A stretch of DNA of 64,000 nt, from NCBI RefSeq assembly GCF_900106955.1, contig NZ_FNNI01000006.1, forward strand, positions 124,001-188,000, read 5' to 3'. A program made the position numbers and the translations under genes. The notes beneath the pieces were generated by a model. That model was not told where the DNA came from. It ran no database searches and saw only the letters and a list, made by a program, of their open reading frames with translations. The stretch is from Aidingimonas halophila (GTDB taxonomy: Bacteria > Pseudomonadota > Gammaproteobacteria > Pseudomonadales > Halomonadaceae). Shown one piece after another: positions 60,305 through 64,000 of the stretch (positions are counted from its first letter, which is position 1; every line of letters starts with the position of its first letter).

Positions 60305-60332
60305 CCGCGATGCAGGACGCAAGTCCTGCCTG
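60303..60332. repeat. REP right half-element
   Basis: AGCCGCGATGCAGGACGCAA then GTCCTGCC: the right-arm end, with hairpin GCAGGAC-GCAA-GTCCTGC (60312-60329). It starts at the stop codon of the AruI-like gene and lies in the leader of the next gene, where it could tune distal expression. Confidence 0.6.
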
Positions 60333-60368
60333 GAATCGTTATGCGCACATAGATTGGAGCGAGCCACC

Positions 60369-61814
60369 ATGCAACAACTCGACCATCAATATATCAACGG
60401 CCGCTGGATTCCCTCTCAGGGACATCGGCGATTGCCGGTGACCAATCCTTACACCGAAGAGACGATCGCCCACGTCACGGGCGGCGATCCGGCCGATGTC
60501 GATGCGGCCGTCAGCGCTGCCCGCAGCGCCCTTCCTGATTGGCGGGCACTGCGCGGTGCCGAACGCGCCGTCTATCTGGAGGGATTCGCCGATCAATTGA
60601 CACAACGTCGCGAATCACTGATGCGCTTGTCCTCGACCAACAATGGCAAGGCGCTGGCGGAAGCCGGTGTCGATCTGGACGACGCCATCGCCTGCTATCG
60701 CTATTATGCCGAACAGGCACGTACTCTGGATGGTCGCCAGGGGCAGGGTATCGAGCATGACATGACAGGCATCGAAGCACGTGGCTATTACGACCCCGTG
60801 GGCGTTGCCGGTCTGATCACGCCGTGGAATTTCCCGCTGGTCACCAGTGCCTGGAAACTGGCACCCGCGCTGGCGGCCGGCTGTACCGTGGTATTCAAAC
60901 CTTCGGAAGTCATCCCCCTTCCCGAACAGCAACTGGCCGACATTGCTGAAGCGATCGACTTGCCGGCGGGTGTACTGAATCTGCTGCATGGCGATGGTGA
61001 AGGTATTGGAGCGCCCCTCACCGCCCACCCGGACATCGACAAGCTCTCCTTCACAGGCAGCAATCGTGTTGGGGAAACCGTCATGCGTGCCGCCAGCGAG
61101 GGTACTCGCAATGTATCGCTCGAACTTGGCGGCAAATCACCGATTCTGGTCATGGATGATGTCGACCCCGAGCAGGCGGCGGATTGGGTGATGGCAGGCA
61201 TCTACTTCAACATGGGGCAGGTCTGCTCGGCAACGTCCCGCCTGATCGTCCATGACGCGATTGCCGATGCCTTGTACGACGCGCTGGCCAGGCGCATTGA
61301 TGCAATCCGCCTTGGTGACCCGCTCGCCGAGGGAACCGATATGGGGCCACTTACGAGTGCTCGGCAGCGCGAAAGCGTAATGCAGTACCTTGATATTGCC
61401 AGGCAGGAAGGGCTGACTGCCGTTCGTGATGAACGTCACCGGAAGTTGCCCGACCATGGGTACTTCGTGGCGCCCACTTTGTATCGGGACGTACCCACTG
61501 CGAGTCGACTCTGGAATGAAGAGATCTTTGGTCCCGTACTTTGCGGTCACAGCATTGTCAGTGACGATGACGCCATCACACTGGCCAATACCAGCGATTT
61601 TGGTCTGGCGGCCACGGTGATAAGCGGTGATAACGAACGAGCCAAGCGTATCGGGCGCCAGCTTCAAGCGGGGATCATCTGGTTCAATGGTGAACAGATC
61701 ATCATGCCACAAGCCAGTTGGGGTGGCGTCAAGCGTAGCGGTATTGGTCGCGAATTGGGCCCATGGGGACTACAAGCGTTTCTGGAGGTGAAGCATCTGA
61801 TCGGTCCCGAATGA
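60369..61814 (+). CDS. Aldehyde dehydrogenase (4-guanidinobutyraldehyde/KauB-like)
   Basis: A 481-residue NAD(P)-dependent aldehyde dehydrogenase. Motifs: TPWNFPLVTSAWKLAPALAAG, FTGSNRVGE, catalytic Glu in ELGGKSP, nucleophile Cys in NMGQVCSATSR, and EEIFGPVL. The ATG at 60369 is supported by GGAG 9 nt upstream. It belongs to the amino-aldehyde group, whose KauB member turns 4-guanidinobutyraldehyde into 4-guanidinobutyrate. This is the step between the AruI-like and ureohydrolase reactions of the same operon. It is only moderately similar in outline to the aldehyde dehydrogenase at 10379, so the two are not recent duplicates. Confidence 0.85.
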   Translation: MQQLDHQYINGRWIPSQGHRRLPVTNPYTEETIAHVTGGDPADVDAAVSAARSALPDWRALRGAERAVYLEGFADQLTQRRESLMRLSSTNNGKALAEAGVDLDDAIACYRYYAEQARTLDGRQGQGIEHDMTGIEARGYYDPVGVAGLITPWNFPLVTSAWKLAPALAAGCTVVFKPSEVIPLPEQQLADIAEAIDLPAGVLNLLHGDGEGIGAPLTAHPDIDKLSFTGSNRVGETVMRAASEGTRNVSLELGGKSPILVMDDVDPEQAADWVMAGIYFNMGQVCSATSRLIVHDAIADALYDALARRIDAIRLGDPLAEGTDMGPLTSARQRESVMQYLDIARQEGLTAVRDERHRKLPDHGYFVAPTLYRDVPTASRLWNEEIFGPVLCGHSIVSDDDAITLANTSDFGLAATVISGDNERAKRIGRQLQAGIIWFNGEQIIMPQASWGGVKRSGIGRELGPWGLQAFLEVKHLIGPE

Positions 61815-61825
61815 TCCCGCCTACA

Positions 61826-61855
61826 CAAACGACCCCGCCGAGGCGGGGTCGTTTG
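61826..61855. terminator. Strong bidirectional rho-independent terminator
   Basis: CAAACGACCCCGCC pairs with GGCGGGGTCGTTTG around a 2-base centre, giving a 14-bp stem. It lies between the convergent aldehyde dehydrogenase and lpp genes, and the A-rich and T-rich stem ends suit both directions. Confidence 0.85.
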
Positions 61856-61919
61856 CAGTGCGAATCACGGTTGGCAGCCACGTCAGTATGTGATGTGGCC
61901 GGCAACCGCCATCGGCAGC

Positions 61920-62186
61920 TTACTTCTCCATGGAACGCTCGAACATGCGATCCATTTCTTCACGGTTTTCCTGAGCCATCTGCATAGCGGCCTGCGCGTC
62001 ACGCTGTGCCTGGTTGGCAGTGTTCTGCGCTTCCTGAGCAGTCGAGTTGGCTTGCTGAGCTTCGGCTTGTGCATCTTCAGCGATGGTACGAACTTCTTCC
62101 AGCGAGCTTTGAGACGCGCAACCAGCCAGAACGGCCAGAGAAGCGGCAGCAGCAGACAGCTTCAGAGTGGTTTTCAGAGTGGACAT
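61920..62186 (-). CDS. lpp: Lpp/OprI-type outer-membrane lipoprotein
   Basis: An 88-residue lipoprotein. Signal peptide MSTLKTTLKLSAAAASLAVL ends in lipobox LAGC, with the lipidated Cys followed by ASQSS (no Asp at +2, so outer-membrane sorting). The mature part is a heptad alanine-zipper (EEVRTIAEDAQAEAQQA and onward), which trimerises in Lpp. The C-terminus is Lys, the residue that Lpp links to diaminopimelate. AAGGAG precedes the ATG. It lies next to an L,D-transpeptidase gene on the same strand, which fits its covalent attachment to peptidoglycan. Confidence 0.88.
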   Translation of the reverse strand: MSTLKTTLKLSAAAASLAVLAGCASQSSLEEVRTIAEDAQAEAQQANSTAQEAQNTANQAQRDAQAAMQMAQENREEMDRMFERSMEK

Positions 62187-62227
62187 GATGATCTCCTTGA
62201 GTCTTCCTTGGTTCAGCCTTGAATTAT

Positions 62228-62258
62228 GCCTGGCTCCCCAGGCTCCTGCAAAAGCAGG
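62228..62258. promoter_or_regulatory. Paired hairpins in the lpp leader region
   Basis: GCCTGG-CTCC-CCAGGC (62228-62243) and CCTGC-AAAA-GCAGG (62245-62258) are adjacent. They lie 40-70 bp upstream of the lpp ATG and could stabilise its long-lived mRNA or end the upstream transcript. They have no U-tract on either side. Confidence 0.45.
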
Positions 62259-62311
62259 TTCTTCTCAGTAATGACTCTAGCGCTTTCAAGCCAAGAGTCA
62301 AACGCCGTTTT

Positions 62312-62336
62312 ATTATAGACAACACCCTCTTGTCTA
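62312..62336 (-). promoter_or_regulatory. Predicted lpp -10 box overlapped by an inverted repeat
   Basis: On the minus strand TATAAT (62312-62317) is present. It overlaps the end of a perfect 7-bp inverted repeat, TAGACAA-N7-TTGTCTA (62316-62336). The -35 region is poor. The palindrome could be an operator or the weak end of the transpeptidase transcript. Confidence 0.45.
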
Positions 62337-62366
62337 CCGATAAATTCGCGTTTTACTTCATAGAGA

Positions 62367-62948
62367 TTAGCGGATGACAACACGTGTGCCAATCTCCGTG
62401 TTATCACGCAGCCATTCTATCTGCTCATTGGTCACGGCAATACAGCCCTGTGTCCAGTGAAAACGGCCATGAACGTCTTCATCGCCTTCACCCAAACCAT
62501 GGATACCGATATCGCCACCCAAGGGGGTATTCTGTGGCGGTTCCCCATGCCGACGAATGTACTGATGGTACGATTCATATTCGTCACGATCGATGATGCC
62601 AGCGTTGAAAGATTCTCGCACATGGGCTGGAGTCGGGTAGTTGAGCCCCAGGAAAATATGGAAACGACTCTGCATGTTGACACGATTGATGCGGAACTCG
62701 CCGGTCGGGGTTTTACGATCCCCTCTGACCCTCAGTGGCGCGGCACCGCCCCGCCCCAGGGACACCGGTTCAAAGCGCTCGATCACTTGATCGCCTTCAT
62801 ACACAGTCAATGTCGCGCTCTTGTCGTCAATCAACAGCCAACGTTCATCGGGCCGCGGTGAAAAGTCGGAATCCAGCACGGCATGGGCGCCGGAAAACGG
62901 CAACAGGACCATGAGTAACATGGCCAGTTTTCTCGTCAATGACATCAT
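62367..62948 (-). CDS. L,D-transpeptidase (YkuD/ErfK family)
   Basis: A 193-residue exported enzyme. A signal peptide (LAMLLMVLLPFSGAHA) precedes a YkuD domain: ERWLLIDDKSATLTVYEGD start, KTPTGEFRI, IGIHGLGEGDE with the catalytic His, and WTQGCIAVTNEQIEWL with the nucleophile Cys. Catalytic-site spacing is normal for the family. These enzymes make 3-3 peptidoglycan cross-links or attach Lpp. Because lpp is the next gene downstream, the Lpp-anchoring role (ErfK/YcfS/YbiS type) is favoured. Several in-frame starts are clustered (TTG, ATG, ATG); 62948 is used. Confidence 0.85.
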   Translation of the reverse strand: MMSLTRKLAMLLMVLLPFSGAHAVLDSDFSPRPDERWLLIDDKSATLTVYEGDQVIERFEPVSLGRGGAAPLRVRGDRKTPTGEFRINRVNMQSRFHIFLGLNYPTPAHVRESFNAGIIDRDEYESYHQYIRRHGEPPQNTPLGGDIGIHGLGEGDEDVHGRFHWTQGCIAVTNEQIEWLRDNTEIGTRVVIR

Positions 62949-63045
62949 CAATACACGGTCTCATGCAAACGAAGGAATCCATGGGACATCTTCTACGCTA
63001 TTTGCGGGCAAAACTCAATTTCAGCCTGTATCCAACAACTTCGAG

Positions 63046-64000
63046 TCAAGACAATGACGGTATCGGCGTCTCATCCAATGCCCGACGTACGGTACGCGCC
63101 AGCTCTCTGTACCGGTAGGGTTTGCTCAACAGCAGGACGCCGGGATCCAGGCGTCCATGATGAACGATAGCGTTCTCCGTGTAGCCGGACGTATAGAGCA
63201 CCTTCAGCTGCGGTCGTATCGTTCGTGCTCGATCCGCCAGTTCCTTGCCATTGAGCCCTCCTGGCATGACGATATCGGTGAACAGCAGGTCGATATCGTC
63301 ATGCTCGCGAATATATTCCAGCGCCTCACTGCCCTGTATCGCCTCGATGACGACATACCCCAGGGAAGTCAATTGCTGACAGGCGTAGCGGCGAACCAGA
63401 TCATCGTCTTCCACCACCAGTATGGTTTCCCCTCGTCCCAGGACACCATGACTGTCAGTCGTCTCGGATGGCGACGCCACCTCGCTATCGGCGAGTGGCA
63501 GATATATTTTGACGGTCGTTCCCTGGCCGGGTTCGGAATAGATGCTGACATGCCCACGCGACTGCTTGACGAAGCCATAGATCATGCTCAAGCCCAGCCC
63601 GGTGCCCTGGCCGGCCGACTTGGTCGTGAAAAAGGGCTCGAAGACTCGGTCGAGGTGTTCAGCACCTATGCCTTCGCCAGTGTCGGAAACGGCGACCAGA
63701 ATGTAGCTCCCCGATTCGACTTCGATATGATGATCGGCATAATCCTGATCGAGATGGGTCAGGGTTGTCTCGATGACGAGGTTTCCGCCTTGCGGCATGG
63801 CGTCACGAGCATTGAGACACAAGTTCAGCAGGGCGTTTTCCAGTTGGGACGGGTCGACCATGGCCTGCCAGCCATCGCTATCCGTAATGAGCTCCACCTG
63901 AATGTGCTCACCCAGCGTACGACGTAACAACGCATGCATGCCACGCAGGGTCTCATCGACATCGATCGCCTGCGGCTCCAGGGGCTGTCGACGGGCATAG
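63046..64000 (-). CDS. Hybrid histidine kinase - receiver protein (N-terminus outside window)
   Basis: The frame is open through the right edge (visible start YARRQPLEPQAIDVDETL, just after the phospho-acceptor helix), so the sensor and His box lie outside. HATPase_c motifs follow: N-box NALLNLCLNARDAMPQGG, G1 DTGEGIG, FFTTKSAGQGTGLGLS. A receiver domain then follows with ILVVEDDDLVRR, phospho-acceptor Asp in LLFTDIVMPGG, Thr in LYTSGYTENA and Lys in LLSKPYR. This arrangement (kinase with a C-terminal receiver) is common in PAS-hybrid kinases of this group. The signal sensed cannot be read here. It is on the same strand as the transpeptidase but separated by about 95 bp, which holds no recognised feature. 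Confidence 0.85.
   Translation of the reverse strand, partial: YARRQPLEPQAIDVDETLRGMHALLRRTLGEHIQVELITDSDGWQAMVDPSQLENALLNLCLNARDAMPQGGNLVIETTLTHLDQDYADHHIEVESGSYILVAVSDTGEGIGAEHLDRVFEPFFTTKSAGQGTGLGLSMIYGFVKQSRGHVSIYSEPGQGTTVKIYLPLADSEVASPSETTDSHGVLGRGETILVVEDDDLVRRYACQQLTSLGYVVIEAIQGSEALEYIREHDDIDLLFTDIVMPGGLNGKELADRARTIRPQLKVLYTSGYTENAIVHHGRLDPGVLLLSKPYRYRELARTVRRALDETPIPSLS

Overview
The window looks like chromosome of a gammaproteobacterium, most likely a Halomonadaceae-type marine or halophilic bacterium. This is inferred from acidic proteins, an alanine-zipper Lpp-type lipoprotein beside an L,D-transpeptidase, an AruI-type arginine catabolic operon and abundant Pseudomonas/Halomonas-style REP palindromes. 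No tRNA, rRNA, CRISPR array, insertion sequence or phage gene was recognised. The window opens inside one gene (base 1) and closes inside another (base 64000).

1-5.9 kb: two M20-family hydrolases (an ArgE-like deacylase and an N-carbamoyl-amino-acid-hydrolase type enzyme), a RelE/Phd toxin-antitoxin pair, a DmeF-type metal efflux pump, and a coupled pair of a cytoplasmic Cache-domain protein and a GntR/FCD regulator.

6.0-15.9 kb: a divergent catabolic cluster. Leftward it encodes a [3Fe-4S] ferredoxin, a 52-residue membrane peptide, an NCS1 permease, a glutamine-synthetase-like ligase and a solute-binding-fold protein without a signal peptide. Rightward it encodes an aldehyde dehydrogenase, a class I glutamine-amidotransferase-fold hydrolase, a cytochrome P450, a ferredoxin reductase and a second amidotransferase-fold protein. 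Together they read as a gamma-glutamylation pathway, like the putrescine Puu route, in which a complete P450 system takes the place of the oxidase. The substrate is unknown; an imported amine or N-heterocycle is likely. The two divergent promoters share sequence around and after the -10 box.

16.0-52.1 kb: a leftward operon-like block of about 36 kb. Order: TolC-type outer-membrane channel, unknown 313-aa protein, SapC-family protein, an intact 8,694-residue surface protein with an N-terminal LEPR-XLL motif, a GAF-HlyD fusion, a PqqD/RRE-like-M50-HlyD fusion, a shortened SecA-like ATPase and a small periplasmic adaptor. There is no ABC transporter, so this is not an ordinary type I secretion locus. 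It is the strongest candidate here for an undescribed export system, probably dedicated to the giant protein.

52.1-61.9 kb: an AraC/GyrI-like regulator, a short-chain dehydrogenase, a small unknown protein, and a sigma-54 activator divergent from a ureohydrolase-YjiH transporter-AruI-like decarboxylase-aldehyde dehydrogenase operon. A good -24/-12 promoter lies before the ureohydrolase. The gene set fits arginine or guanidino-compound breakdown through 4-guanidinobutyrate. The operon ends in a strong hairpin shared with the convergent lpp gene.

61.9-64 kb: lpp, an L,D-transpeptidase that could link Lpp to peptidoglycan, and the C-terminal part of a hybrid histidine kinase. A family of REP-like palindromes is scattered through the window (about nine loci), and several genes end inside or at these repeats.
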